Translations under genes and position numbers: made by a program
Part shown: positions 17,694-26,357 of the stretch, piece after piece
How the letters are laid out: the number at the start of each line of letters is the position of its first letter
Position numbering within the stretch: position 1 is the stretch's first letter
Assembly: GCA_040902425.1 (NCBI GenBank)
Contig: JBBDXI010000069.1
Span: 1-64,000 of the forward strand
Length of the DNA stretch: 64,000 nucleotides
From: JBBDXI01 sp040902425
Lineage (GTDB): Bacteria; Planctomycetota; Phycisphaerae; Phycisphaerales; UBA1924
Direction of reading: 5' to 3'
Notes under the pieces: model-generated
Database searches by the model: none
What the model was told of the DNA's origin: nothing
The model's input: the letters and a program-made list of their open reading frames with translations, nothing else

Positions 17694-18014
17694 GGCACCG
17701 CCAGTATATTCGCCCGCCCGGTGATCTGCCAGCCCGCCGGCGATGACGCAGGGGGTGATATGAACCACCCCCCCACCGCCCACGATGTGGAGCGCCTGGG
17801 GTCCGCCATCGCGGCCGCGAGCTGGGGCGGCCGTGCCCGACCGGGCATGGCTGCTGGAGGATCACCGGTGGCGGGGGACTTGATCCTGCTGTGCGAACTA
17901 GCGGGGACTTGCCCGGAAGCCCCGCCGCCAGCGGTGGCGGAGAAACATCCGGGAGCAGGTGGGGCTGTAGTGAACCCAGTACACTCTCGGCCAACCCCTG
18001 TACCGGAGTGCTGA
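17694..18014. other. Intergenic flank between tRNA-Gly and the DUF262 gene
   Basis: The first 150 bases belong to the duplicated segment. The remainder has lower GC than its surroundings and leads into the DUF262 gene. No gene is supported here. Confidence 0.5.
17703..17708 (-). promoter_or_regulatory. -10 box of tRNA-Gly
   Basis: TATACT on the - strand lies ten bases before the tRNA 5' end. The matching position in the second copy has decayed to CATATT. A clear -35 was not seen. Confidence 0.4.
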
Positions 18015-18774
18015 ATGGCCTACGTGAAGCTGGTTGACTTGGTACGCAGGTTCGATACCGGAGTCATTGAACTTCCCCTCATGCAGCGGGACTATGTGTG
18101 GCCAGCGGCCAAGGTGGTCAACCTGTTGGACTCGCTCTACAAGGGCTGGCCCATCGGGGTGTTTTATATCTGGCGAACCCCGACCGGCCAAATGACGCGG
18201 GCGAAGGCGTCCCGGCAACAGGTGGGGAAGAAGATTGAGGAGCAGTTCCTTGGCTATCTGCTGGACGGTCAGCAGCGGCTCACCAGCCTGTCAAGGGCGC
18301 TTGAAGACAAGCTGGGGGACAACCTTGCCACCCGCGCATTCTTCGACGTTCGAAAGTCCGTGTTCGTGATGGGCAAGCGCACGCGGACCATCGAGAAGCG
18401 GATAGCCAAGGACGATCCGACGCTCATCGAGTTGTCGCGGTTGATCCCGAAGGGCGGCATGACCCCTGTGGAACGAGAGAAGACGTTTGAGGACATCCTG
18501 ACGAAGCTGATTGACAAGGGCGTGATTGCGGATCGAACACAGGACAAGGCCGAGTACCGTCAGCGGTTGACTCGGGTGGCGGACATGCTGGAAGCAACGG
18601 CCCCATGCGAAGATTTCACCACCGGCGACACAGACGAAGAAGGACTACGCGGACGAGCAGTTGTTTGGCATCTTGGCTGAGAGCCGGGATTGGGTCGATG
18701 CCTACGACGTGTTCCTTCGCAAGCGGGCCGAGGCTATGGCCCATCGGCTCAACAGCTACCTACGCCTGGGCTGA
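18015..18774 (+). pseudogene. DUF262 (GmrSD-type) gene with internal deletion and frameshift
   Basis: The first 190 or so codons from ATG 18015 match the N-terminal part of DUF262 proteins: FDTGVIELPLMQRDYVWP, a WPIGVFYIWRTP segment and LLDGQQRLTSL, the DGQQR motif of the nucleotide-processing domain. That frame stops at 18680. From about 18606 to the TGA at 18774, another frame encodes a C-terminal-like piece (KKDYADEQLFGILAESRDW ... RLNSYLRLG). Full-length relatives are several hundred residues longer, so the middle has probably been lost. DUF262 proteins are often restriction or phage-defence proteins. The lower GC and the flanking duplicated tRNA segments suggest acquired DNA. Confidence 0.7.
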
Positions 18775-18816
18775 TCTTTCTTCCCCCATTCTTCCCGACG
18801 ATTCTCCCCGTCCCGA

Positions 18817-18887
18817 CGCGGGCGAGGAGAATCGAACTCCCGACATTCAGCTTGGGAAGCTGACTTTTACCGCCGACCTACGCCCGC
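18817..18887 (-). pseudogene. Degraded second tRNA-Gly(CCC) copy
   Basis: The acceptor stem, the anticodon arm (TCAGC-TTCCCAA-GCTGA) and a T arm with its own pairing (GGGAG-TTCGATT-CTCCT, one G-U) are intact. The D arm is one base shorter and cannot pair (GGTC versus AAAG). The upstream -10 has also decayed. It is probably non-functional, although the well-paired T arm argues that it once was a separate working gene. Confidence 0.7.
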
Positions 18888-19033
18888 GGCACCGCCAATA
18901 TGCTCGCCCGCCCGGTGATCTGCCAGCCCGCCGGCGATGACGCCGGGGGTGTGAACCACCTCCGCACTGCCCACGGTGTGGAACGCCTGCGATCCGCCAT
19001 CGCGGCCGCGGGCTGAGGCAGCCGTGCCCGACC
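18817..19033. repeat. Duplicated tRNA-Gly segment, copy B
   Basis: This is a direct repeat of 17622-17842, with the tRNA remnant at one end and the same upstream flank. Differences are scattered substitutions and a few short indels, so the duplication is not recent. Confidence 0.8.
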
Positions 19034-19206
19034 GCCCCCGGGCCCGGTTGGCCCGAGCCGGGCCCGCCCCCGGGGCGAAATCGCTCGGCCCGCCAGCCGT
19101 TGTACCCTTCGGTGACCACGCGCCACGGTCGGCCGCAGCTGCGCTGTGCCGCCACGCCGTCCCAGGCCGCCCACAGGTGGCGCGGTTGGACCCGGAGCCC
19201 CAGCAC

Positions 19207-19893
19207 ATGAGCACCCGCTCTCATCGCCTTTCCCCCGCCCACCTCTCCATCCTCATGCTCCTGGTGGCGGCCATCGCCGCGCTGGCGCTCTCGGCGCGCG
19301 GCGGGAGCGCCGTCGCGCAGCCGCCCGCCCCCGCCCCGAGCGCCGCCGCCGCACGCTTCGCCACGCTCGACATCTACATCCTCGTCGAGAAGATCCTCCT
19401 CCGCCCGGAGTTCAAGAAGGCCCAGGATGACCTCGCCGCCCGCTGGAATCCCCGCCTCGACGCCCTCCAGCGCGACCTCACCCGCATCGAGCAGGACCTC
19501 CAGGCCCTCGCCCAGAACGACCCCAAGTTCCAGGCCGCGCTCCGCACGGGGCGCGAGAAGCAGGACGAGTACGAGCGCGCCATCCAGGAGCGTCAGTCCG
19601 AGTACGAGAAGCTCAGCTCCGACCAGCTCGCCGGCGCCTACGCCGAGGCCCGCGCCACCGCCGACCGCATCGCCGAGCAGCGCGGCTACACGCACGTCTT
19701 CGCGACGCGCCCGCCCTCGCGCCCGATGACCACGTCCACCCTCGGCAACACGCTGCAGGAGTTCCTCGCCCGGCCCGTCATCAAGGCGCCCGAGGGCGAC
19801 GACCTGACTGCCGCCGTGGCCGCGGAGCTGCGCATCGACCTCAACGCGCCCGATCCCGCGATCGCCACGCCCGCGCCGACCGGCATGCCCTGA
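19207..19893 (+). CDS. OmpH/Skp-like periplasmic chaperone
   Basis: The ATG at 19207 begins a 228-residue protein with a signal peptide (hydrophobic core ILMLLVAAIAALAL, ending near GGSAVAQP). The mature N-terminus is Ala/Pro-rich. A short beta element (RFATLDIYILVEKIL) and a long charged helical region (about residues 75-150) follow, rich in Arg, Glu and Gln in the Skp/OmpH style. Skp-type proteins hold unfolded outer-membrane proteins during transport across the periplasm. The C-terminal 60 residues are not typical of Skp. Family assignment rests on layout and composition, so it is moderate. Confidence 0.6.
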   Translation: MSTRSHRLSPAHLSILMLLVAAIAALALSARGGSAVAQPPAPAPSAAAARFATLDIYILVEKILLRPEFKKAQDDLAARWNPRLDALQRDLTRIEQDLQALAQNDPKFQAALRTGREKQDEYERAIQERQSEYEKLSSDQLAGAYAEARATADRIAEQRGYTHVFATRPPSRPMTTSTLGNTLQEFLARPVIKAPEGDDLTAAVAAELRIDLNAPDPAIATPAPTGMP

Positions 19894-19917
19894 CCCGCCT
19901 CGCCTCCGCAGGGCCGC

Positions 19918-20640
19918 TCAGTTCGCCCCGGCCCCCGCCCGCGCCGCCCCGCGCGCCGACGCCGCCGCCTCCACCCGGCGCACCAGGGCCCCCGCCAGCA
20001 CGCCCTTCACCTCCCCCACCCCCGGGCACGCGCGGCCGCGCTCCCGAAGCTCCGCCTCCAGGCTCGTCACCGGCCGCCCGCACAGCCCGCACGGGACGAT
20101 CAGGGCGAAGTGCTCCAGGTTCGTCGTCACGTTCAGCGCCAGCCCGTGCATCGAGACCCACTTCCGCACCCGCACGCCCATCGCGCAGACCTTCGCCGAA
20201 GGCCCGCCGCTCCTCGACACCCACACCCCCGTCGCCCCCGGTTCGCGCCCGGCCTCGACCCCGAAGGCCGCGCACGCCTCGATCACCGCCTCCTCCAGCA
20301 GCCGCATGTACGCGTGCAGCCCCAGCCCCAGCACGTTGAGGTCCAGGATCGGGTAGGCCACGATCTGCCCCGGCCCGTGGTAGGTGATGTCCCCGCCCCG
20401 GTCGGTCCGCTCCAGCGCCACCCCGTGCCTCGCCAGCAGCTCGGGCCCCGCCAGCAGGTTCCCCATCGCCCCCTGTCGGTTGGTGACGGTGATCACCGGA
20501 TCGTGCTCGACCAGCAGCAGCCGGCCCCGCTCCGGGGACCCCGCCTCGCGCGACGCCAGCACCTCCTCCACGTGCTCGCACTGGAGGCGGTACGCCGCGG
20601 CATAGGCCATCCGCCCCAGATCGATCACCGGAAGGCTCAC
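19918..20640 (-). CDS. lipB: Octanoyltransferase LipB
   Basis: This 240-residue protein transfers octanoyl from acyl carrier protein to lipoyl domains, the first step of lipoate attachment. The signature RGGDITYHGPGQ is present. The downstream SAKVCAMGVRVRKWVSMHG segment carries the catalytic Lys, and FALIVPCGLCGRPVTSL carries the catalytic Cys (LIVPCG). The length is normal for LipB. It is transcribed away from lpxA. The lipoate it makes would serve lipoylated E2 enzymes such as that of pyruvate dehydrogenase, whose E1 genes lie about 16 kb away. Confidence 0.94.
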   Translation of the reverse strand: MSLPVIDLGRMAYAAAYRLQCEHVEEVLASREAGSPERGRLLLVEHDPVITVTNRQGAMGNLLAGPELLARHGVALERTDRGGDITYHGPGQIVAYPILDLNVLGLGLHAYMRLLEEAVIEACAAFGVEAGREPGATGVWVSRSGGPSAKVCAMGVRVRKWVSMHGLALNVTTNLEHFALIVPCGLCGRPVTSLEAELRERGRACPGVGEVKGVLAGALVRRVEAAASARGAARAGAGAN

Positions 20641-20733
20641 GGCCCATCCTAGCGCCGGCGGCGCGATTCACCCTCGTTTCCGCGCTCGCAGCGGCCCACG
20701 CGCCCGCGCTCCATCCCGCTACCATTCGCGCAT

Positions 20734-21606
20734 ATGTCGATCCACCCCACCGCCTCGGTCGACCCCACCTGCGAACTGGCCGGGGGCGTCGAGATCGGCC
20801 CCGCCTGCATCCTCAGCGGCACCGTGAAGCTGGCCAAGGGCGTGCGCCTCATCGGGCACGTCTACCTGAGCGGCCCCTGCACGATCGGCGAGGGGACCAT
20901 CATCTATCCCTTCGCCTGCATCGGGTTCCCCGGCCAGGATGTGAAGTTCAAGCCCGGGGACCCCACCGCGGGCGTCGTGGTCGGCACGAACGGCATCATC
21001 CGCGAGCACGCGACCATCCACGCCGCCACCAACACGCACACCCCCACCACCGTCGGCGACCGCATCTTCATGATGGTCAACAGCCACCTCGGCCACGACG
21101 CGACAGTCGGGAACAACGTGGTGATGGTCAACAACTCGGCCGTTGGCGGGCACGGCAAGCTCTACGACAACAGCACGCTCGGGGGCGGGGCCCTCGTCCA
21201 CCAGTTCAACCGCGTCGGGCGCTTCGCTTTCGTCTCCGGCGGCGTCGCCGTCTCCTCCGATGTGCCGCCCTTCTGCATCGCCGACGACCGCAACCGGCTC
21301 GCCGGCCTGAACGTCATCGGCCTGCGCCGCAACGGCTTCACCCGGGAGCAGATCTCGGCCCTGCGCGAGGCCTTCCGCGAGCTGCTGCGGTCGTCGGTCC
21401 CAAAAGACGAGATCATCCGCACCCTCCGCGAGCGCGGCGGGTCGTGCCCGCCGCTCCTGGAACTGGCCGAGTTCGTCGAGACGGCCAAGCGGCCCATCTG
21501 CGTCGGCTCCGGGCGCCCGCCGCGGGCCCTCGCGGCCTGGGCGAACAACCTGCGACGCGGGAAGATCGATCTCACCACGCCGGCGGACGAGTTCGAGGAA
21601 GCCTGA
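20734..21606 (+). CDS. lpxA: UDP-N-acetylglucosamine acyltransferase LpxA
   Basis: This 290-residue protein catalyses the first step of lipid A synthesis, acylating UDP-GlcNAc in the cytoplasm. The left-handed beta-helix hexapeptide repeats are visible from residue 1 to about 190. The catalytic and substrate-binding histidines are conserved in NSHLGHDATVGN, NNSAVGGHG and ALVHQF. The C-terminal helical domain is longer than in E. coli LpxA (262 residues). Its presence supports an LPS- or lipid A-bearing outer membrane. Downstream envelope glycosyltransferases follow after two other genes. Confidence 0.95.
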   Translation: MSIHPTASVDPTCELAGGVEIGPACILSGTVKLAKGVRLIGHVYLSGPCTIGEGTIIYPFACIGFPGQDVKFKPGDPTAGVVVGTNGIIREHATIHAATNTHTPTTVGDRIFMMVNSHLGHDATVGNNVVMVNNSAVGGHGKLYDNSTLGGGALVHQFNRVGRFAFVSGGVAVSSDVPPFCIADDRNRLAGLNVIGLRRNGFTREQISALREAFRELLRSSVPKDEIIRTLRERGGSCPPLLELAEFVETAKRPICVGSGRPPRALAAWANNLRRGKIDLTTPADEFEEA

Positions 21607-21625
21607 TCGGGACGACGAGCACCGG

Positions 21626-22642
21626 ATGGAGCCGGCGCCGATGCACAGCCGTCATGCCAACGGACACAACGGCCAGGCTCACAGCCCCCCCGCGGGAGCG
21701 CCGCCCTCCCCCGCCGCCTCCGCCGCGGCGCTCTGCATCCTCGCCAGCGGCAGCAGCGCCAACTGCTCGATCCTCGCCGTCTGGTCCGCCGGCCGCCGCC
21801 GCGCCTGCCTGATCGACGCCGGCATCTCCCCCCGCCGCGCCGAGCGCCGATTCGCCGAGCGCTCCCTCTCCCTCGCCGACCTCGACGGCATTCTCCTCAC
21901 CCACCTCGATAGCGACCACTGGCACCCCGCCTGGGCCCGCAAGCTCCCCCGCGCGGCCCGCATCCACATCCACGAGCGGCACGCCGGGCGCGCCCGCCGC
22001 TGCGGCCTCGGCGGCCGCGCCTCCCCCTTCTCGGGCGCCTTCGAGCTCTGGCCCGGTGTCCGCGTCGAGCCGCTGCTCGCGTCCCACGATCACCTCGGCA
22101 GCGTCGCCTACCGGTTCGACTTCGCCCCCTGCGGCTCGCGCCTCGGCTTCGCCACCGACCTCGGGCGCGTCCCGGAGGCCCTCGTCGAGCACTTCCGCTC
22201 AGTCGATGTCCTCGCCCTGGAGTCCAACTACTGCCCGCGCCTCCAGCACGCCTCCGGCCGCCCCTGGTTCCTCAAGCGCCGCATCATGGGCGGCGATGGC
22301 CACCTCAGCAACGACCAGTGCCTCCGCGCGGTCGAGGCCATCGCCCCAACGACCCACGTCGTCCTGCTCCACCTCTCCCAGGAGTGCAACCGCCCCGAGA
22401 TCTGCGCTGACCTGCACGCCGGCGCCGACTACGCCCTGACCATCTCCTCCCAGGAAGCCCCCACCCGCTGGGTAACCATCGCCCGCCCCCCGGGCGCCCA
22501 GGTCCGCATCACGCCCCACGCCCAGCTCCCGCTGTTCGGGGTGCCACCGCCCGCGGCGTCCTCGCCGCGCGGCGGTGCCGGCCTCACTCACGGCACAGCC
22601 GCGCCGAGGACGGCGAGCGGCGGCGCCCTCGTACCCTCCTGA
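21626..22642 (+). CDS. YycJ/WalJ-like metallo-beta-lactamase-fold hydrolase
   Basis: This 338-residue protein starts its conserved core at LCILASGSSANCSIL (about residue 36), followed by CLIDAGIS, the metal motif LTHLDSDHWHPAW, FATDLGRVPEALVEHF, LALESNYCPRL and GDGHLSNDQ. These match the YycJ family of probable DNA 5'-3' exonucleases with a metallo-beta-lactamase fold. The usual HxHxDH motif reads HLDSDH, so the second His is replaced by Asp. The N-terminal 35 residues are low-complexity, and the true start could be the ATG at 21641. A GTG-started methyltransferase follows after three bases, so they are co-transcribed. Confidence 0.82.
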   Translation: MEPAPMHSRHANGHNGQAHSPPAGAPPSPAASAAALCILASGSSANCSILAVWSAGRRRACLIDAGISPRRAERRFAERSLSLADLDGILLTHLDSDHWHPAWARKLPRAARIHIHERHAGRARRCGLGGRASPFSGAFELWPGVRVEPLLASHDHLGSVAYRFDFAPCGSRLGFATDLGRVPEALVEHFRSVDVLALESNYCPRLQHASGRPWFLKRRIMGGDGHLSNDQCLRAVEAIAPTTHVVLLHLSQECNRPEICADLHAGADYALTISSQEAPTRWVTIARPPGAQVRITPHAQLPLFGVPPPAASSPRGGAGLTHGTAAPRTASGGALVPS

Positions 22643-22645
22643 ACC

Positions 22646-23464
22646 GTGGACACCACCGCCCCAGCCCGCGCCCCTCCGGCCCCCGCCCTCGCCCGCACCC
22701 TCGGCGACCAGCTCCGCCGCCTCCTGGGCCTCCGCCGGCGCATCGATGCGCCCGGTGTCCGCTACCGCGAGCGCACCAGCGAGCCGCTCCGGCGCGCCCT
22801 CTCCCGCAAGGGCGAGGGCGCCAAGGAGTACGAGGCCCTCTTCCCCGACGGCGGCCCGCCCCTGCGCATCTGCGCCACCGCCCGCCGCATCTACGCCGAC
22901 CTCGTCGGCCCGCGCCTCCTCCCCGTCTACCGGCGCGCGGCCGACTGGGTCACCCCCGGCCTTCGCATCCTCCTCCTCGAGGGCGGCACCGGCTACGCCG
23001 CCGAGTGGGTCGCCCGCCAGGCCGGCCCCTCGGGCGCGATCGTCTCCCTCGACCGCGATGAGGAGTCCACCCTCTTCGCCCGCCGCCGCTACCCCTACCC
23101 CAACATCGCCTTCGAGACCGGCGGCCTCGAGTCCCTCTCCGGAGAGACCGACGGCGCCTTCGACGCCGTCTTCGCCGTCGACGCCCTCGGCCCCGCCGAC
23201 GACCTGACACGCGCCCTCGCCGAGCTCTGGCGCGTCGTCGGCGAGGGCGGCTGGCTCCTGGCCGCCGTCCCCATCCAGCCCGGCAGCCAGACCGCGCAGG
23301 CCGAAGCGGCGCGCCTGAGCGAGGCCATCAGGTCCGCCACCCGCCCGCGCCCATCCGGAACCGAGACCGAGCCGCACGACGGCGATCCGTCGCCCCCGGC
23401 GACCGCCGAAGATGTCAGGGACGGATGGGCCACCGTGATCGCCCGCCGCCCCCGAGAGGACTGA
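22646..23464 (+). CDS. SAM-dependent methyltransferase (PCMT-like)
   Basis: This 272-residue protein has a Rossmann methyltransferase core: ILLLEGGTGYAAEWVARQ (motif I, SAM-binding), IVSLDRDEES (acidic residue for the ribose) and AVFAVDAL. The arrangement resembles protein-L-isoaspartate methyltransferase (PCMT)-type enzymes, but the N-terminal 100 residues and the substrate are unclear. The C-terminus is Pro/Glu-rich and ends in a strand (DGWATVIARRP). It is tightly packed between the YycJ-like gene and the following unknown gene (three-base gaps), so it belongs to that operon. Confidence 0.7.
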   Translation: MDTTAPARAPPAPALARTLGDQLRRLLGLRRRIDAPGVRYRERTSEPLRRALSRKGEGAKEYEALFPDGGPPLRICATARRIYADLVGPRLLPVYRRAADWVTPGLRILLLEGGTGYAAEWVARQAGPSGAIVSLDRDEESTLFARRRYPYPNIAFETGGLESLSGETDGAFDAVFAVDALGPADDLTRALAELWRVVGEGGWLLAAVPIQPGSQTAQAEAARLSEAIRSATRPRPSGTETEPHDGDPSPPATAEDVRDGWATVIARRPRED

Positions 23465-23467
23465 AGC

Positions 23468-24376
23468 ATGCCCACCCCGGCCGCGACCCCGGCGGAGTCC
23501 CCCCTCTCCCGCCTCACCCTCGCCATCTCCGGCTTCGGCGCCGACCGCGCTGCGCCCCGCATCCTCCTCGACTGGTTCCGCTTCCTCGGCGGCCGGCCGG
23601 CGGAGGTCGTCTACGTCGATGGCGGCTCGGCCCGCACGTCGACCCGCGTCCTCACCTCGATGCTCCACCGGGGCCTCATCGACCGCCTCGAACTGCTCAA
23701 CCCCCGCCACTGGGAGAACAGCTACGACCGCTGCTACATCCAGGAGTACCGCGCCGGGCGCCTGGCCACCCGCCCCTACATCATGTTCGTCAAGCTCGAC
23801 ATGCTCACCTGGCGCCAGGGCCACGCCCGCTGGCTCGAGGAAGACATGGCCCGGCTGGACCAGCCCGGCGTCTTCGCCATCACCAACTCTCACCTCATCG
23901 ACCCGCCGACGGGCCGCGAAGGGCCCTACCTGCGCTACGACTTCGCCAGCCTCAACTTCGCTCTGATGAAGCGCGAGGCCTGGGAGCGGGCCATGCGCGA
24001 GCAGATCGGCGGGTTCATCGACGCGGAGTTCAGGGGCCCGTTCCCCGCCCACATCCAGGCCGAGGAGCGCTGGCGCCGGGCCCTGGTCGAGTGGGCCTGG
24101 CAATCCCACTGCCGCGCCAACGGCCTCCGCACGCTCGCCCGCGCCGAGTCCTCGGACTGGACCATCTTCCACGTCAACAAGACCGGCCGGCGGCTCCTGG
24201 CCCTCCGCAAGCGCTTCCTCGCCCGCGAGGGGATCGAGGCCTTCTTCGACCAGCCCAAGATGCGCTACCGCCCGCCCCACACCGGCCCCGCCCGCGCCGG
24301 GCGCGCCCTCGAGGGCGCGGTCAGGGGCCTGCGTTCGCTGGTCCGCCCCCGCGATGAGGCGGGCGCTCCGCGCTGA
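23468..24376 (+). CDS. Unrecognised protein, possibly glycosyltransferase-related
   Basis: This 302-residue soluble protein starts three bases after the methyltransferase. It shows LTLAISGFGADRAAPRIL, EVVYVDGGSARTSTRVL, RPYIMFVKLDMLTWRQGH and WTIFHVNKTGRRLL. The order (a strand, VDGG, then KLDM with a following helix) is reminiscent of GT-A-type glycosyltransferases, where an acidic motif binds metal and nucleotide sugar, but there is no clean DxD. Convergent overlap of 56 bases with the next GT2 gene and the nearby glycosyltransferases support a cell-envelope sugar role. The function is otherwise unknown. Confidence 0.55.
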   Translation: MPTPAATPAESPLSRLTLAISGFGADRAAPRILLDWFRFLGGRPAEVVYVDGGSARTSTRVLTSMLHRGLIDRLELLNPRHWENSYDRCYIQEYRAGRLATRPYIMFVKLDMLTWRQGHARWLEEDMARLDQPGVFAITNSHLIDPPTGREGPYLRYDFASLNFALMKREAWERAMREQIGGFIDAEFRGPFPAHIQAEERWRRALVEWAWQSHCRANGLRTLARAESSDWTIFHVNKTGRRLLALRKRFLAREGIEAFFDQPKMRYRPPHTGPARAGRALEGAVRGLRSLVRPRDEAGAPR

Positions 24377-25310
24377 GCCGCGCCGCCACCTCGCGCCACC
24401 CCTCCACCCGGCCGCGCCGCTCCGCCAGCCGCACGCGCCGGCGCGTCGGCCGCCAGTCGAACAGCAGCGTCTTCAGGCACAGCCGCCGCGCCCGCGCGCC
24501 CTCCCGCTCCGCCTCCTCGCGCGACCCGACGACCCCCGCCACCCACCTCAGCATCGGCTCCCCGCGGCAGATCGCCCCGCGCAGGTCCGCCAGGTACGCC
24601 GCCGTCTGCCGGCGCGCCGGGATCAGATGCCCCATCTTCGCCCCCGGCTCGTACCACACGCCCCACCCCGCTTGCCGGATGCGCACGCACACTTCGGCGT
24701 CCTCCGCCCCACACTCCAGCGATGGCCCCGTCCGCGCCACCAGCCGCGACCCCTGCATCCACCCCGATTCATCCAGCGCAGACCGCCGGATCACCAGCGA
24801 CGCTCCCATCAGGAAGCTCATCGGCTCCGTCAGCTCCACCCGCCGCGGCCCGAAGTCCTGATCCCCCAGGGACCTCCTATACACCCGCGCCAGCCGCGTC
24901 GGCCCGGTCTCCCAGATGTTCCGCACCGGTCCGCTCACGATCCCCGCCCGCGGCTGGTCATCCATCAGCGACAGCATGGCCGCGCCCCACGGCGCTTCTG
25001 GCACCGTGTCATCGTCGATGATCCCGATGAACTCCTCGGAGGTGCCCGCGAAGAGCCGCCGCATCGCCGCGACCTTCCCCGGCATCCCCTCGTACACGCG
25101 CTCGAACCGAAGGTCGGCCGGGCCGCGCTCCGCGATGAAACGGTCCACAACTTCGCCGGTGCCGTCCGTCGAGGCGTTGTCCACCACCACCACGCGCGCC
25201 AGCCGGCCCCCGCAACGCTCCATCCCCGCGATGGCCCCGAGCGTCCGCGTGATCGCCCCACCCCGGTTGTAGGTGCACACGCCGATCACTAGATGCCCCG
25301 CGCCACCCAT
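24321..25310 (-). CDS. Family 2 glycosyltransferase
   Basis: This 329-residue protein has the GT2 (GT-A fold) opening LVIGVCTYNRGGAITRTL, VVVVDNASTDGTGEVV, and the metal/nucleotide motif FIGIIDDDTVPE. The catalytic-base region is CGAEDAEVCVRIRQAGWGVWYEPGA. No transmembrane segment is evident. It transfers a sugar from a nucleotide donor, acceptor unknown. Its 3' end overlaps the convergent neighbour. A second GT2 gene lies 42 bases upstream on the same strand, so both are probably one transcript making an envelope glycan. Confidence 0.88.
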   Translation of the reverse strand: MGGAGHLVIGVCTYNRGGAITRTLGAIAGMERCGGRLARVVVVDNASTDGTGEVVDRFIAERGPADLRFERVYEGMPGKVAAMRRLFAGTSEEFIGIIDDDTVPEAPWGAAMLSLMDDQPRAGIVSGPVRNIWETGPTRLARVYRRSLGDQDFGPRRVELTEPMSFLMGASLVIRRSALDESGWMQGSRLVARTGPSLECGAEDAEVCVRIRQAGWGVWYEPGAKMGHLIPARRQTAAYLADLRGAICRGEPMLRWVAGVVGSREEAEREGARARRLCLKTLLFDWRPTRRRVRLAERRGRVEGWREVAARLSAERPPHRGGGPANAGP

Positions 25311-25323
25311 GCCGCACTCCGGA

Positions 25324-25355
25324 CTCGATGCCTCGTGCCTCGATGCCTCTCTTCA
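25324..25355. repeat. Short tandem repeat over a stop codon; shares 29 bp with 43620
   Basis: Units ctcgatgc, ctcgtgc and ctcgatgc occur in tandem. Bases 25327-25355 are identical over 29 positions to 43620-43648. The array includes the TGA stop of the GT2 gene transcribed from 26252 and fills the gap to the next GT2 gene. Confidence 0.8.
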
Positions 25356-26252
25356 ACGATCCCCGCCGTGCCCGCCCCGGGTCTTCGCGACCCGCGCCCT
25401 CACGCGAGCCTTCAGCGGCACCCGCCACCCACGCGCCCGCGCCGCCGCGCCCAGCGTCTCCCACCCCGCGGCCCTCGGGTCGGCGTTCTTCGCCACCACC
25501 CCCAGCAGCCACAGCGTGGACTCGCGGAAGTGCCCCTCGCTCTCCGCGTCGCAGTGCCGTTCCAGCAGCACGAGGTGGTCCCGCACCCGCCGCGCCAGGT
25601 GCGCCGCCGAGCTCAGTCCCCCCTCGCGGTGCACGCGGACCCGCATCAGGGGCGTCGAGCACACCGCCACGGGGGCCAGCTCCGCCGCCCGGCGCAGGAA
25701 GTCCCGGTCCTCCCCGATCCACAGCTTCTCGTCGAAGCGCAGCCCCCGATCGATCAGCCCCCGCCGCACCACCACGCCCGAGGCCCCGAACAGCGAGATC
25801 GGCCGGAACACCTCGCCCCGCCGCGGCAGCACCCGGTCCGCCAGGTCCTTGGGCGCTTCCTTCAGCCGAGCCCGCCCCTGCGCATCCACCTCCCGCCGAG
25901 CCGACACCGCCGCCCCCGCGCCCAGCCGCTCCATCAGGGCGATCACCGCCCCCAACCCACCCCCAGCCTCCAGCTCGTCATCATCATCCAGCAGCAGCAC
26001 AAACTCCGCCTCCGTCCGCTCCAGCCCCCGGTTCCGCGCTGCCGACGGCCCCGCATTCGCCTGCCGGACCACCTCCACCCGGCCGGTCTCCGCCGCCAGC
26101 CCCACCGCCGCGGCCGGCTCCGACCCGTCATCCACCACGATGACCCGCCCGACCATCGCCGAGGCCAGGCAACTCCGCACCGCCCCCGCCAGCCGCGCCG
26201 CCGGCGCGTTGTACGTCGGGATCACCGCATCCACACGCCGGGTGGCATCCAC
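25353..26252 (-). CDS. Family 2 glycosyltransferase
   Basis: This 299-residue protein begins with VDAVIPTYNAPAARLAGAV. It continues with VIVVDDGSEPAAAV, the nucleotide-binding run ANAGPSAARNRGLE, the metal motif LLLDDDDELEAGG and the catalytic region LWIGEDRDFLRRA. No transmembrane segment is present. It is the first gene of a two-gene GT2 cluster. Its stop codon lies inside a short tandem repeat. The likely role is building a surface polysaccharide or glycan; donor and acceptor are unknown. Confidence 0.88.
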   Translation of the reverse strand: MDATRRVDAVIPTYNAPAARLAGAVRSCLASAMVGRVIVVDDGSEPAAAVGLAAETGRVEVVRQANAGPSAARNRGLERTEAEFVLLLDDDDELEAGGGLGAVIALMERLGAGAAVSARREVDAQGRARLKEAPKDLADRVLPRRGEVFRPISLFGASGVVVRRGLIDRGLRFDEKLWIGEDRDFLRRAAELAPVAVCSTPLMRVRVHREGGLSSAAHLARRVRDHLVLLERHCDAESEGHFRESTLWLLGVVAKNADPRAAGWETLGAAARARGWRVPLKARVRARVAKTRGGHGGDR

Positions 26253-26357
26253 GCCCCGAGCCTAAGGCGGGGGCCGACGCCGTGCCACGGCTTCGCCGCC
26301 GTCTCTCGGCGGCAAGCCGTGCTCCAGCCCCGATCGCCCAACCTAGCCTTCCCCCCG

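Larger units (their letters stand above)
17622..17842. repeat. Duplicated tRNA-Gly segment, copy A
   Basis: The tRNA gene plus about 150 bases of its upstream flank are repeated at 18817-19033 in the same orientation with clear but imperfect identity. Long shared strings include the block around 17718-17752. The two copies bracket the broken DUF262 gene. Confidence 0.8.
18775..19206. other. Intergenic region with tRNA-Gly remnant and duplicated flank
   Basis: This stretch contains the degraded tRNA-Gly copy and its duplicated flank (18817-19033), followed by about 170 GC-rich bases leading to the ompH-like gene. A frame extending upstream of ATG 19207 crosses the repeat and is not considered coding. 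Confidence 0.5.

Noticed and set aside
17721..18014. A 97-codon frame upstream of the DUF262 gene
   Set aside because: It runs through the duplicated tRNA flank and has no domain, and the frame is not kept in the second copy.
18015..18680. An intact DUF262 gene of 221 codons
   Set aside because: The DUF262 core is far longer, and a matching C-terminal piece continues in another frame to 18774, so deletion plus frameshift fits better.
22199..24280. A 693-codon - strand open frame
   Set aside because: It opposes three well supported + strand genes (YycJ-like, methyltransferase, unknown) and has no recognisable motif.
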